Of a DNA stretch of 64,000 bases, positions 46,171-57,528 are shown in pieces. Origin of the DNA: Cricetomys ansorgei (Eukaryota; Chordata; Mammalia; Rodentia; Nesomyidae); NCBI GenBank assembly GCA_026225945.1, contig JAMJFZ010001816.1, positions 2,735,501 through 2,799,500 on the forward strand, in the 5' to 3' direction. The translations under genes were made by a program, and so were the position numbers. The notes beneath the pieces were generated by a model. The model was not told where the DNA came from, ran no database searches, and saw only the letters and a list, made by a program, of their open reading frames with translations. Position 1 is the stretch's first letter; each line of letters opens with the position of its first letter.

Positions 46171-46504
46171 TTGAGGTCACATCTTCTTACTGGGCTCTTA
46201 GGAGGACCAGGGAATGCACTTAGGTGACTCCTGCATTGAGCTGGGCATATGTCATAACTGTCATAACCACTGCCTCTATAACTATTCTATTGTCTGCTAA
46301 CAGGTTTGCTTATGGCATTTTCACACATACCTTGATTTGATCGGTCACCTGCCCTTCTAACTCCTGTCCTCCCAGTTCTATGGTTCTGTCCCTGGCAGTC
46401 AGATAGTCTATGGCCTTCCCCACTGCCTGGCATAGAAACTTCGTCTTGTCCTTCTCACTCCCCTTTGTGACCTATATGCACACTTACTCATACTTACGTA
46501 CACA

Positions 46505-46880
46505 GCCTTAAAATGGTTTTATACAGACTCTTACTATGGAGCCCAGGCTGGCCTCAAACTCATGCCAATCCCCCTGCCTTAGCCTCCTGAACCACTACAC
46601 CCAGATTTCACTCTCTCATCCTTCAGTGTTTGCTTTCCTCCATGCTTGCTTTCCCTTCGATCATTTCGAAGAAGTCAGTGGAGTATGTACATAACTGCCT
46701 CGCCCTTTATTCTTTTCTCTTTTTTAATCTAATTTTTTTAGGCAGGCTCTTGCAGTCTAGTCCAGGGTGGCCCAAAGCTCCCTCTGTAGCCCAGGCTGAC
46801 TTCAGTCTTTCATTGGTCTTCTTGCTTCAGCCTCCTGGCGCTGGAGCAGGGCCTACACTGCCATGTGTAGCTTCTTCGAG
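46505..46880 (-). repeat. Two minus-strand B1 SINEs, diverged
   Basis: 46505-46605 (CTTACTATGGAGCCCAGGCT, GGCCTCAAACTCATGCC) and 46725-46880 (GGCAGGCTCTTGCAGTCTAG, TGTAGCCCAGGCTGACTTCA). Confidence 0.7.
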
Positions 46881-47239
46881 AGTGTGTGAGACACGCACTT
46901 GTATGCGCATGCACGTGAGGCTGTCATTTCTCTTCTTTGGTTATTTTTCATCTTTAGTTTTAGAAGCATCATTGGCCGTCGCCAGGTTCCCTCAGTGGCT
47001 GGTCTTGGGTTGCAGCTGTCTCTGACTGCTTTCTTCACAATTAGCATTTGCCCTTTTAATTCAATTTTTATGCCTAACTCCCCCTCCCCCATTTCTAGTC
47101 CGCTCATTTCCCCTTAGGAAATAGTCATTGTTGCAAAACTCTTATTACTGAAGTGTTAGAGAATTTCGAAAGCAAGGGGAGAGAGAAACAGGTATTTGGT
47201 CCACCGTAGTTAATGACACGTTCTCTCCACCACATTCTG

Positions 47240-47540
47240 ACTCACATAGCTGAAATCCTAGCACTTTAGAAGGCAGAGACGGGAAGACTGAGTCCGAGGC
47301 CATCCTGGGCTGCATAGTAAGTAACAGACTAACCAAAGCTACAAAGCAAAGCCCTGTCTAAAAAAAAAGTAACAAAACTCGGTCTGGGCAAGGTGGTACA
47401 TGCCTTTAATCTTAGGTCTCTGGAAGCAGAGGCAGGAGGATCTCTGTGAGTTTGAGGCCAGCCTGGTCTACAGAGTGAATTCCAGGATAGCCAGGACATT
47501 ATAAAGAGACCCTGTCTCAAAACAAACAAGTAGAAAAAAA
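47240..47540 (+). repeat. Two plus-strand B1 SINEs
   Basis: A poorer copy at 47240-47375 (ATCCTAGCACTTTAGAAGGC, GCATAGTAAGTAACAGACTA) ending in an A run, then a better copy at 47383-47540 (GGCAAGGTGGTACATGCCTT, GTTTGAGGCCAGCCTGGTCT, AGACCCTGTCTCAAAACAAA). Confidence 0.85.
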
Positions 47541-48145
47541 AAGCAAAAGAAAACTCTCTAATCTAATTTCTGCTTCTGACTGCTGTCCCTAAAGTCCTCG
47601 GAAGTGTATTCCACAATCTATGATGTCTGGAACTCAGGCGAGATTGTCTTGGTTGTCTTTCTAAAGTTGGCTAATGAGGAACGCTCTGCCCTAAGGGCAC
47701 ATAGATTTTGACCCACAGTCTTAGAGTCTGTATGAAAATGAGAACTCACTGTTTTTTCTGATATTTCTCGTGACCTGGGGCTCATCGGCATCATTATTCT
47801 TTCTGTCTGAAGAGCAAGTATGAGGTGTAATTCAGTCCATACAAGATAGAGAGCTGCTTTAGAACTGCCTGGTCTGTAGCTGAAGAAGGTAGCACATTTT
47901 ACACGATTGGGGTGCTGTGCCACTGAACCATGTCACCAGTTCATTACATTTTATAGTATCACTTGACTTGGTATAGTCTTCTTACCAGGTAATTACAGAA
48001 GCAAAGACGAATATCATAAAAATCCCACTGTAACAGTCTATGCTTCCCCTTTACGTTTTCTTGCTCTCTAAACTCCCTAACATGCAGCTGAGCTTAGATA
48101 TCTGATAGAATTAATGTCTTCGATAGTGAAGTAATTAAAACACAA

Positions 48146-48263
48146 TGAAGGGGGTTAGTTGGTACAGTACTTGCCCAGCATACGTGAGCCTCTAGATTAG
48201 ACCCCAAGCATAGCATAAAATTGAGTGTGGTACTTATCTATCATCCCAGCATTGATTGGAGAG

Positions 48264-48313
<50 letters not shown>

Positions 48314-48425
48314 GGGGGATCAGAAACTCAAGGTTATCCTAGGATGCATAGTGACTTCAAGGCCAGTCTGAGCTGCATGAATCCCTGTCTGAAAAATGGA
48401 ATGAAATAGATAAAAAAAAGAAAAA
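48146..48425 (+). repeat. B4 (ID-B1) SINE with internal (TG)n
   Basis: ID-like head GGGTTAGTTGGTACAGTACT, TAGACCCCAAGCATAGC, then a B1-like part beginning near CATCCCAGCATTGATTGGAG. A (TG)n tract at 48267-48311 sits between the start of the B1 part and its AAGGCCAGTCTGAGCTGCAT end. Confidence 0.7.
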
Positions 48426-48599
48426 AAAGCAGTGTAGAGGAGAGTACTCTGGAATTGAAGGATTCTGCAGAGCCTCCTGTCTGAGGGTGCACCTGAGTGA
48501 CTTTCCCTCCCACTGAACCCGATTAATGAGGAAGTAGAGGAAAGCGGCTTGCAACACACAGGGAGCCAGGTAGACAGGGGTTTAGTGCACTCGCTAAGG

Positions 48600-48720
48600 A
48601 GAATGCCTTGCATGAGATACTTTATCTTTAAGAGCTCAAGTCCCTCCTTGTAAAGTAGGAAAAGTCACACCTGCCTTGAAGCTTATTGTAAAGATTAAAT
48701 GAGATAGTGTATGGAAAACT
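48600..48720 (+). mobile_element. MIR SINE, 3' part
   Basis: TGTAAAGTAGGAAAAGTCAC, CTGCCTTGAAGCTTATTGTA and AAGATTAAATGAGATAGTGT match the MIR 3' half (TGTAAAATGGGGATAATA to GAGGATTAAATGAGA). Confidence 0.8.
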
Positions 48721-48924
48721 TCGAGGGCTGGCCTGGAGGATGCTCTTCCTGTTAGTGGTTGGTATTTATGGGGTCTTTTTCTTTCAGATAATAAACATCT
48801 GGCATCCTCGGCATCCCAGGAGTTCCAGTATTCTCTAGCTGCTTGTATTGGACAGTGAAAGAACGTCGACCCACATCTTAAGTGTGTATCTGGCAGGCCC
48901 GGAAAGATTAGTTGAGGATACAGA

Positions 48925-49345
48925 CTTTTTGTTTAGCTGTTTGGTTTTGTTGAGAGCCGGGTGGGGGATGGGGCTGGGGGAGGGAAGGCTCGCTCTGTAG
49001 TCCAGGCTTGCCAGGAAATCACGAGGTAACCCAGCTTGCTCTCAAACTTCCAACACTTCAACTCCCCAGCTCCCAAGCGCTTGGGTTACAGGTCTGAGCC
49101 ACCACACTCAGCTACGACATTAGGATAAAACGCCGAGCAGGTGTCGAGATGGATATAAATATGTCAGCCAACATCTTTCCTCAACCCAAATGCATCCCCA
49201 ACTAAAGAATCACCTGATCCTTAAAAATAGATAGACTTCAGTAGTCAGGAGGTAGGAGCAGGAAGATTAGGAGTTTACAGGAACCCTTGGCTACTTAGAA
49301 TTCGAGGCCAGAGTGTGGTACCTATTTAAAAAAAAAAAAATACAA
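48925..49345. repeat. B1 (minus) and B1/B4 (plus) SINE fragments
   Basis: Minus copy 48960-49115 (TCGCTCTGTAGTCCAGGCTT, CGCTTGGGTTACAGGTCTGA, GCCACCACACTCAGCTA) and plus copy 49225-49345 (GGAGGTAGGAGCAGGAAGAT, poly-A end). Both are diverged. Confidence 0.65.
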
Positions 49346-49563
49346 GAAAAAAAGTCCATCACTTCTTTTCTGTGAAGATCATTAAGAGAAAATGGAGGAA
49401 AAGGCTCTTTAGAAAACAAAACGTCCAGGGCAATAGCTTCTCAGATCAACCGCATTATTCAAATGGTCGTCTGTTGTGGGCTGTGTGTATTTTTACGAAA
49501 TATCACATGCTGAAACGCTGAGCAGGTGCTGGGATGGAGAGAAATACACAAGCTGGCATCTCC

Positions 49564-49594
<31 letters not shown>

Positions 49595-51299
49595 CAGAAA
49601 AGTGGCCAGTATAATTCCATTATGTTGTTTTCCCTTTCAGAACCCCCCTTCCCCCTATTCTGAGATGGAGATGGTACCGGAGGCTTTAAATGGCTAAGTT
49701 AGGAAAGGAGGAAAGGCTGCGCTGGCCTAGTTAGCTTTAAACTTCCCTATATGACTCTGCTGTGCAGCATAGACCTAGAAATACCTGTCGGGTCACTAAC
49801 CTGTCATTTAACACAGCCACAAAAACAGCTTGCTGCGATTTAATCTCTCATCCCCTCTCATTCTCTTTAACAGCTGAATATGCAATCGCTATCATGGCTT
49901 CTTATCAATATGAGACAGCAGTAAATGCTTCTGCCTCTCAGTTCGGGGAAAGTCTTAGTATCTGGCTGCCTGAGGACTGACTTCACAGGCTGCATTCTTT
50001 TTAACACACCGCCTAGAGGCGACAGGAGCTCGGTGGTCTAGGTGACTCTGACCCACGAGGGATGACTTGTGCCCTACATCTTTGCTTCTGGGAACTTTAT
50101 CAGATCCTGTCGTCTGGGCAGTAAGAGATGCAAAGGACTGTCTTGGTCCCACCGGCAGCACCAGTATCTGCACAGCTCAAGAGTGGAAACCCTCTCTTTC
50201 CTTCTAAGCCTTCTAACCCTGGCCCTAAGAAGAACCACAGGGCAACGAATAGTGGCCTGAGATCGCCTCTGACACGACCTGCGTGTCAATTTTACTCTGT
50301 AACATCATTTGTGTATCAGTCTAGGACAAATCGGACGATTTCCAAAGCGCTTAAATTAGAAGAAAAGCTAAGAATATAAAATACAAACTTCTACTTTTCT
50401 CTTTGCTTTCACAGAGAAGAAAGTATTTGGTGTGTTTGTAGATTAAAACAAAATAGTACTGAATCAAGGAAATTTACTTTTTGTATGTGTGTCTGCCACT
50501 GGGTCCAGATTGAAAAAAAATATGTTTTGAAAGAGTTGCTTTTCAAAAAAAAATTTTTTTTGGCAACCCCCTCCCCCAAACTGGATCACCACAACACGTG
50601 CCTGCCTGATCTTGCTGTTTTCCTGGAGTGTTGGTATACAGGAAGGCTTTTCTCCATTTTTCTTTTTGGTCACAATTCTTATGATGCAACCTCTCCCCTG
50701 ATTCGGATCTCGTGCTCGCCCTGATTATCAATGGAAGCGCTATGGGGTCTGGAGACACTCGCCTTCCTTTCAAGTGTGCTCCCGAGTCAGCAGGCTCTTC
50801 CATCTCAGAATTTAATTTGGGGGCTGTAAGAACAATTCAGTGCCCCGGTTTTGAAATTTGATGCCCCCTTCCAGTCACTGTCTCTTCTTTCTCGTGCTCC
50901 CTCCCCGAACTCTCCCACGACATGAAAAGGAGCCCTACTCTGAGGGGACAAAAATTGTAGTCACCGGACACTCTGTCAGCATTTTAAGTCCAAATTGGGA
51001 TTCTGTTATATAAGGCCATGCCTTATTTTCTGTTTTTCTTAGAACCCAGCCCATGACTGAATTATAACAAGTAGAAAGGAAACGCTAAGAAGAAATTGGT
51101 TAACTCTGGCAGCAGAAACTACTTGGGAAAAGCAATTGTTCCTGTGGCCTGGGCTTTGTTTCTGGTCATCTTTTGAGGATATTGATGATTTACTCTGTTT
51201 TTAAACAATAGAATTTATAACGTATGAAGTAGAAATGATCATTCAGAAACCAAAAACGACTGGACTACATTTATGAATTGTTACTTTTCTGTGAAAAAA
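49346..51299. other. Repeat-poor unique block with poly-T run
   Basis: Nearly 2 kb lacking SINEs apart from a poly-T run at 49563-49588. It has moderate base composition and some CpGs (for example around 50010-50060 and 50225-50285). No splice-bounded frame looks coding. A candidate for conserved regulatory DNA. Confidence 0.4.
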
Positions 51300-51303
<4 letters not shown>

Positions 51304-51336
<33 letters not shown>

Positions 51337-51500
51337 CCGCGTGCGTGCGCACATCTGTCCCAGTGTTTATGTCTGAGGACAACTTTGGGGAGATGGTTCT
51401 TCCACTTTGGGTTTCAGAGATGGGACTCAGCTTATCATGCTTGCATGACACGTGCTTTTGTTAAGGCTCCCTCTGAGCCATTTTGTCGGCTCCTCTTAGG
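51304..51500 (-). repeat. B3 SINE, minus strand, with (TG)n
   Basis: (TG)n at 51304-51334 leads into GTCTGAGGACAACTTTGGGG, CTTCCACTTTGGGTTTCAGA and CCCTCTGAGCCATTTTGTCG, a B3 read backwards with the dinucleotide tail first. Confidence 0.8.
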
Positions 51501-52254
51501 GTGATGGTCAAAGCAAGACACAGAGATTTAGATAAACACGAACCCACAGACAGCTATTAGAAAGAGAGTGGGTTAAAAAAAAAAAAAGAAGAAGTCATTT
51601 GTGAGTAGTAGGAGTAGGCACACAGTAGGGGGTTTGAAGGAGAGAAATCAGGGAAGACTAGGAAGACGCGCTGGGCATTGGTCCCGCCCTTTTCTACGTT
51701 TACTCTCTTTACAAGTTAGTGTGGTAAGTAGGGACCAGGGGCATTGTGTGTCTGTCCCAGCCCTGTGTGTAAGTGGCAAGTCTCTGCTTAGGGGAGAGTT
51801 TTGTCCCTGTAGCCTTCAGTTTTCTCATCCCTTTACTGAGAGGTAAATTTTCTGACTTGTCTCTTTTTGAGTCATCTTTTTATGCCCACCTTCAGAAGGA
51901 TAATGGAGAAAGTATAGTAAACACTAATCTCAAGCCATGTTTTTGTGCTCCTGTTGTCGGACCATTGGTTGGTTTCTTTGGAGACAATTTCTCACTGTTA
52001 TGCCAATTATTACAAAGTTATGGATACCAAATCACAACCTATAGTTACTATTCAGCGTTGTTAGAATTTTTTTTCAAAGCAAAATCTCAGATCCAGAGCT
52101 GGGCTGGGAACACATGACACTGCCTTCCAGGATTCCTCCAACAAAGACTGTTTTAATGAAGCTAAAAAGTCAGAGTGTTCATAATTAGTGATGGTGTTCT
52201 GTACCCCATCAACATCAGCATCGGAAGAGAATTTTCTAGATTAAAAGCTGAGAG

Positions 52255-52400
52255 GACTGCTGTGTTCAGTGGCAGAGAGTTTTCTTAGTATGTGTGAGAT
52301 ACTAGGTTTAGTCCCCAGCATTACAGCAAATAATCAGACAGATAAAACTAAAGTCAAAACAACACAGATTTTAAATACAGACGATAAGTACATAAATAAA
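52255..52400 (+). repeat. ID-like SINE
   Basis: TGTGTTCAGTGGCAGAGAGT, TTAGTCCCCAGCATTACAGC and an A-rich tail that extends to about 52400. Confidence 0.65.
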
Positions 52401-52494
52401 AGGAATATGCTTGCAATAAAGAAATTCATACAAATGCCATCCGGGTTGTAATAGCAGCAATGCAAAATCTCAGAGCCATTTTATGAAGAACTTT

Positions 52495-52680
52495 TGAGGT
52501 GGGCTGACTCAGAGGGTAAAAGTGCTTGCCTCCAAGCCTGAAGACCTGAGTTCAATCCCCACATAGTGGAGGAGAGAACTGACTCCTGGAAGTTGTACTC
52601 TGACTTTCACGCACACATTTGCTGTGGCTGACAAGTGTGTGCCTGTGTACACACACACTTAATAAAATGTATAAAGGCCT
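52495..52680 (+). repeat. B3 SINE
   Basis: GAGGTGGGCTGACTCAGAGG, AAGACCTGAGTTCAATCCCC, GAGAACTGACTCCTGGAAGT, a TGTGGCTGACAAGTGTGTGC block, a short (CA) run and an AATAAAATG tail. Confidence 0.9.
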
Positions 52681-52824
52681 TTGAATGAAATTATTATGTA
52701 AATCTTGTACTTAAAACTGAATTTGTTTTATATCATCTTATTTAAAAAATGTATTTTATAGTTTTCCTTGAATATGATTTTGTCTAGTGAAGATCGTTTT
52801 TTTCAATTTTTCTTTCTCTTATTA

Positions 52825-53312
52825 GTTAGTTATTTATTTATTTATCATTTATTTATTTATTTATCCTTTTTTGAGACACAACTTCACTGGCTTGGGAGTT
52901 CTACCTCAACTTCTGAATGTTGGACTTACAAGCATGTGCCGCCATGCTTGTCACAAACAAAAGGGTTGTTTATATGTTTGTAAATTCTGGAAGCGTGTAT
53001 GTTGAAGGACTCTGTAGAGGGAAATGTTTGGAGAAAAACCAACAATAACAACAACAATGTGCTTTCTAATTTAGGTTTGCTGTTTCTTTCTTTCTCTTTC
53101 TTTTTGAAATGGTCTCAGAGTAGTCCAGCCGATCCCCAAGTTCTCTTTGTAGCTGAAGCTGACGTTGAGTTTCGGATCTTCCCACCACTATCCGGATGCT
53201 AGAAGCCTAGGTGTCTGCCATCACACCTGGTTTTATGTGATCAGAGGACCAAACACAAGGCTTAGAGCAGGCTAGGCAAATACTCTAACAGAGCTACATC
53301 CCCAACCCTCTA
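52825..53312 (-). repeat. B1 fragments, (TTTA)n and ID fragment
   Basis: (TTTA)n at about 52827-52866 followed by a minus B1 remnant to 52960, a second minus B1 at about 53090-53235 (GTTCTCTTTGTAGCTGAAGC, TGTCTGCCATCACACCTGG), and a reverse ID head at 53236-53312 (GAGCTACATCCCCAACCC). The last two together resemble a B4. Confidence 0.6.
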
Positions 53313-53439
53313 TCTTGTGTATAATAAAAATGTTTCAAAACTTTGGCTTGCTCCGTTCTTTGTGGAAATCGGAAATTAAAGCCATCTGACACTAAGACAA
53401 GAGTCTTTATTTTCTTGGATAGTGTCTGTTGATTTTCAG

Positions 53440-53520
53440 AGTTGGCAAGCTCTTTGAGGGCAGAGCTGCGTGGCTCGTGCTGTATGCGGCATATGCTTTA
53501 AGCATGCTTGATGATTGACC
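53440..53520 (+). mobile_element. L2-like 3' end
   Basis: GTTGGCAAGCTCTTTGAGGG and CAGAGCTGCGTGGCTCGTGC follow the AGCTCCTTGAGGGCAGGGAC pattern of mammalian L2 3' ends. Confidence 0.5.
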
Positions 53521-53899
53521 AGTTGTATACTTTTCTCTGGAAACATTGCATTATGTTCTTTGGGGTGATGACTGGAGATTACGGGATCAAAGTTGTTTGA
53601 GCCACATCTCCCGTCTTTGCGCCTTATTGTAAGTATTTTCTTCCAGGCAGGTGCCCCTCTTGCCTGTCTCTTCCTGCGCTGTTTAGTTGGAATAGATCCA
53701 AGGCTGGGGTCAGAGGTTTTGAGTACTGGGCTGTTGTGCTAGCCCAGAGGTCCAGCAGTAATAAGACTGGTTCTGTAGGCTCTCAACTGCGAGTTGGGTC
53801 TTAGAAGCTGTGGTGATTTGAATTCTGTAAATATGCTTCTGGCTTACTATATGCGCTACTTATAACATAGTCTCATTGCAATCTATGGAGCACCTGGAT

Positions 53900-54135
53900 T
53901 TTGTTATTTTTATTTAGTAACTGTGTATATGTGTGTGTATGTGCCTGTGATGTGGGGGATACATACATACATATGCATATATATATATATATATAAATTT
54001 ATGTAACAACAATGAAAAAAGAAGCTATGTATTTGAAAAAGAGCAAGGAGGGGTATATGGAAATGTTTGGCGTGAGGAAAGGGAGAAATGATGGAATTAT
54101 GATCTCCAAAAAATAAAGGAAATAATAATAAAAAA
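53900..54135 (+). mobile_element. Rodent L1 3' UTR end
   Basis: An (ATAC/AT)-rich microsatellite is followed by ATGTAACAACAATGAAAAAA, GAAGCTATGTATTTGAAAAA, GAGCAAGGAGGGGTATATGG and GAAATGATGGAATTATGATC, then an AATAAA-containing A tail. This is the 3' UTR end of a murine-type L1, plus strand, truncated 5'. No ORF2 part is present. Confidence 0.85.
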
Positions 54136-55211
54136 TACAGCATGTCATGTCTAGCCAGATGGTGACTATGAACTTACTTTAGGTAAACACAACTTAATAT
54201 GAATAGTTTTACATCTATCCAAACAATCAAACGAGTTGAAAATACTCTAAGAAACAGCAAACAGCAAACTATGCCCAGTTGGCATTCATAAAGTGAAGCC
54301 AGGACATTAAAAATACACGCTGCTGTGATCTTTCCTTTTTTACCTGTTTGGAAAATGGTGGTTGGTACAAATTTAGTTCCTGGTTTTCAGCTGACTCATT
54401 TTTCTTCATGTACTTAACTTTTCATTTTTTTCCATGCCAAAAAAATAAATAAAATGTTCTTTTTGTACGACTTCCTTACAAAGCAGTGACACAAACGAAA
54501 TTGTCCTTTTTTTTTTTTTGAAATGTCATATCTGTCGTTCTCAACCCTCTTGTTCTTGATAAATACAAATAATTTTGCCTATTTTAAATTTCATGAGAGA
54601 GCAAATCACGTATCTTGTTCTATAATTTAATGTTTTCACTTGGGTTTTTCCCTTATCAGTGCTGAGAATCTTTTTTAAAAATTTTTTATTTATTTGTATT
54701 TTGTGGTGTAAGGGATTCACTCAGGGGCTTATCCACGCTAGGTTAAGTGCACCTACCTCAAAGCCGAATCTTCAACTGTCGTACTGTGTTGCAAAGTAAG
54801 TGGTCAGTAGCGTCCTACCCACTCAATGCAGCTTCTTTTTTAATCATCCTCCCACCCCTCCCACCCCCCTTTGATTCTCTCCTCTTCTCCATATTACCAT
54901 TATAATGGACCTCCTGGCTGTTTCGTTTCCATTTCCTCTAATGAATTGCCTCGGGCTCACCCTGCGGAGTTTGGGTCTTGTGTATTTGACTGCAGAGGTC
55001 AGCAGGTGACGCATTGAGGTTTCACTTTTTTTTTTGCTTCTGACTTCTTCCAAGTTTGCCTGCAAATCTTGCAGGGAGCCTTACGGTTGAACTGCAGAAG
55101 TCTCTCTCCACTGAGGCTCCCCATGAACTTGGGAGCCAGGGACTAGATGATAATGGCGGGAAACTTGGACTGACTACCTCTCATCTTCAGGAGCAACAGT
55201 TTCCTCTACCG
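54136..55211. other. Unique intergenic sequence with an ID-like fragment
   Basis: Mostly unnamed AT-rich sequence. An ID-like minus fragment lies near 54695-54780 (GTAAGGGATTCACTCAGGGG, GGCTTATCCACGCTAGG). A TGACTCA heptamer is at 54392-54398. No gene is supported. Confidence 0.5.
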
Positions 55212-55434
55212 CCAGTGGTTCTCAACTTTCCTAATGCTGCGACCCTTTAACAAAGTTTCTCTGCTGTGATGAAACCCACTCCCCCTCAACAGTAAAATTG
55301 TTTTCGTTGCTACTCCGTAACTGTAACTTTGCAACTATTAAGAAGCATAATGTCCATATGATATGCAAGGCGAACCCCTGAGAAAGTAGCTAAGTCCTGC
55401 AAAGGCGGTGCGACCCACAGGTTGAGAACTGCTG
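55212..55434 (+). mobile_element. hAT-type DNA transposon, URR1-like, copy B
   Basis: Complete-looking non-autonomous element of about 222 bp. It begins CAGTGGTTCTCAAC (55213) and ends GTTGAGAACTGCTG (to 55434), a near-perfect 14-bp terminal inverted repeat with two mismatches. Internal text TAATGCTGCGACCCTTTAAC and TTCGTTGCTACTCCGTAACT is that of rodent URR1. The flanks CTCTACCG and CTCTATAA share their first five bases, as an old 8-bp hAT duplication with the NTCTAGAN preference could. Noncoding. Confidence 0.85.
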
Positions 55435-55969
55435 CTCTATAATCTATAAACTCCTATAGCTATGGCCTCTCATTCCTCTTCACATAATAGTTAAACTTTG
55501 CCAAAGAGCAATGACTGAATGCTCCCAATCATTTCTCTACCCCTGCAGTGTGGACTGTGCCCCTTCATAGCTACAGCTTTGAAAATGGCTCCTCCGAGGC
55601 CTCGCGGTTGTCACGATGTATTTCAGGCCCTTTATCGTCTCCCTTCCAGGCATCACTAAAGACACCTCATCGATTCCCGCTGGATCCCTCTCTCTTTTTC
55701 TACCAGTTAGTTCTGCTTGGGAAGAAATAGAACTTGACCCAAGTCAAGCTATGTGATCTCTCTTTTGTGCGGTTTTCCTAGCTCGGCTTGCCTCCTCTTG
55801 TGGGCTTCTTTCTCAGACTGGCAGGAAGAGAGGCTTGTGTTAGGAGGGAAGCTTGTGTTAGGTCTCAAATTCACAAACTGCTGGCTGAGTCACCCGATTT
55901 AACATATCAAAGTGAACTTGGCGGCCAGGTTCTGCCAGCATTGTTAGTCCACTACCTGTTAACAGTGTC

Positions 55970-56260
55970 TTCCTGGCTTGCATATCCCGCCCCTGAGTTC
56001 TCCAGCCCAGGGCCGTGGGCTGTCCTATATAATCTATCCATTTGATTACTCACTCTCTTGGTCTCCTTCTCGGTTACCACTCCAGGTGCCCCCATCCCCC
56101 ACCTGTGGCCACCGCCCCATGGCTCAGCAGCTCAGCCTGATCATGTCCACCCTGGACTCCTCCAGATGTCTCTGCCCCTGGCCATGCTCTCCTTCATACT
56201 ATATACAATAAACTTTCTCCTCCACCATACCCAGAAACTGTCATGTTCTTTTCCTGTTTA
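55970..56260 (+). mobile_element. LTR-like ERV fragment (LTR copy B)
   Basis: Promoter-like TATATAA at 56026-56032, a C/T-rich downstream part, and AATAAA at 56207-56212 followed by a T-rich stretch, which is the U3-R-U5 layout of an LTR on the plus strand. It shares the ATGGCTCAG and CCTGGACTCCTCCAGATG blocks with the LTR-like segment at 21835-22160. Upstream U3 sequence probably extends to about 55700. No gag, pol or env is seen, so it is a solo or truncated LTR of unknown rodent ERV family. Confidence 0.55.
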
Positions 56261-56402
56261 TTTCTTTTAACTTTCAGGCTGTAGCAAGTCTGGAGTTAAA
56301 GTTTATCTCAGGCTCCATCAAAAGGAAGGTGAAATATTTCTAAAAGTCACTCTGAAAGGATAGTTTAGAATTTAACTGTCTTCCTGTAATACTTTACCTT
56401 TT

Positions 56403-56505
56403 TTTGAGACAAGTAGTCCAGGTTGGCCTTAAACTCACAAAGCTCCGCCTGCCTCTGCCTCCTGAGTGCTGAGATCAAAGGTGTCTGCCACCAAGCCTTG
56501 ACTGT
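56403..56505 (-). repeat. B1 SINE fragment
   Basis: TTGAGACAAGTAGTCCAGGT, TTGGCCTTAAACTCACAAAG, CCGCCTGCCTCTGCCTCCTG and GATCAAAGGTGTCTGCCACC, minus strand with an internal deletion. Confidence 0.85.
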
Positions 56506-56739
56506 TAATGGGTGACTTCCTCTTTGAAGTCACCAGCAAAGGAAAGGGAGAGGTAGGTATCCTTAGACAAGTTAACTCTTGTCTCGTGTTAGAGATATTC
56601 TGATTTCCGAGAAGCCCAGGGTCTGGAGAAGATAGGATTATGTGAAGTGAATGAAAAACCAGCAATATCCAAAGACCGCAACAGTATCCTTCCGGGATTT
56701 TTCTGTTTGCTTGCTTGCTTCTGTTTATTTGCTGTTGTT

Positions 56740-56860
56740 TTGAGATGAGACAGAGTCTCACTTTGTAACCCAGGCTGGCCTGAATTTTTATCACAGAGAT
56801 CCATGTCTGTCTCTGCCTCCTAAATGCCGGATTGCAGGCACACACGGTCATACCAAGCTT
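56740..56860 (-). repeat. B1 SINE, diverged
   Basis: AGACAGAGTCTCACTTTGTA, ACCCAGGCTGGCCTGAATTT and TGTCTGTCTCTGCCTCCTAA; the distal end is degraded. Confidence 0.8.
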
Positions 56861-57004
56861 TTAAAGTATTTTTATTTAAAATATTTAATTTATGCCCGAT
56901 CCTGTATGAGTCTGGTATGGTGTCGATCTGTAACTAGGAAATACGTGTATGGCCAACAAAAACAACAAAACTGTGAGTCAGCTAATTATTTTATATAAAA
57001 CTTA

Positions 57005-57485
57005 CTTTTAAAACTTTATGGCTGGCCCTCATCAAAGACACTTCTCTTCGCAACAGAGACCATTACAGAAAACCACAGCCTATCAAAATGAAGAGCTGTG
57101 GAGCCCAGTCTTAACTGAGACATCAACAACATAACTTCTCCACCTGCAGCTCGGGAATCATTGTGGAAGAAGATGGGGGGAAGAAAGTAAGAGCTAGAGG
57201 AACCGGAAATTTGCCGTGAGATTCTGTCTCCTAGAAATGTTAGAGAAACTACACCCATCAAGTCTCACCAACATGGCCGCCTAAACAAAACCCAAACAAG
57301 GACCACACCAGACATGCTAATGTGAAAGAAGGAAAGTTCCCTAGGCCTCAACCCCAGACAAAGAGTCACTGAAACTAAGGAATGAAGAGCCCGCTGGTTG
57401 GTTATTTGACATCGAATGGTCTTCTCTGATATCATCATATACATACAAGCAACCTTATACAGACTAAGCAGGTTGCATTTATTCA

Positions 57486-57528
<43 letters not shown>

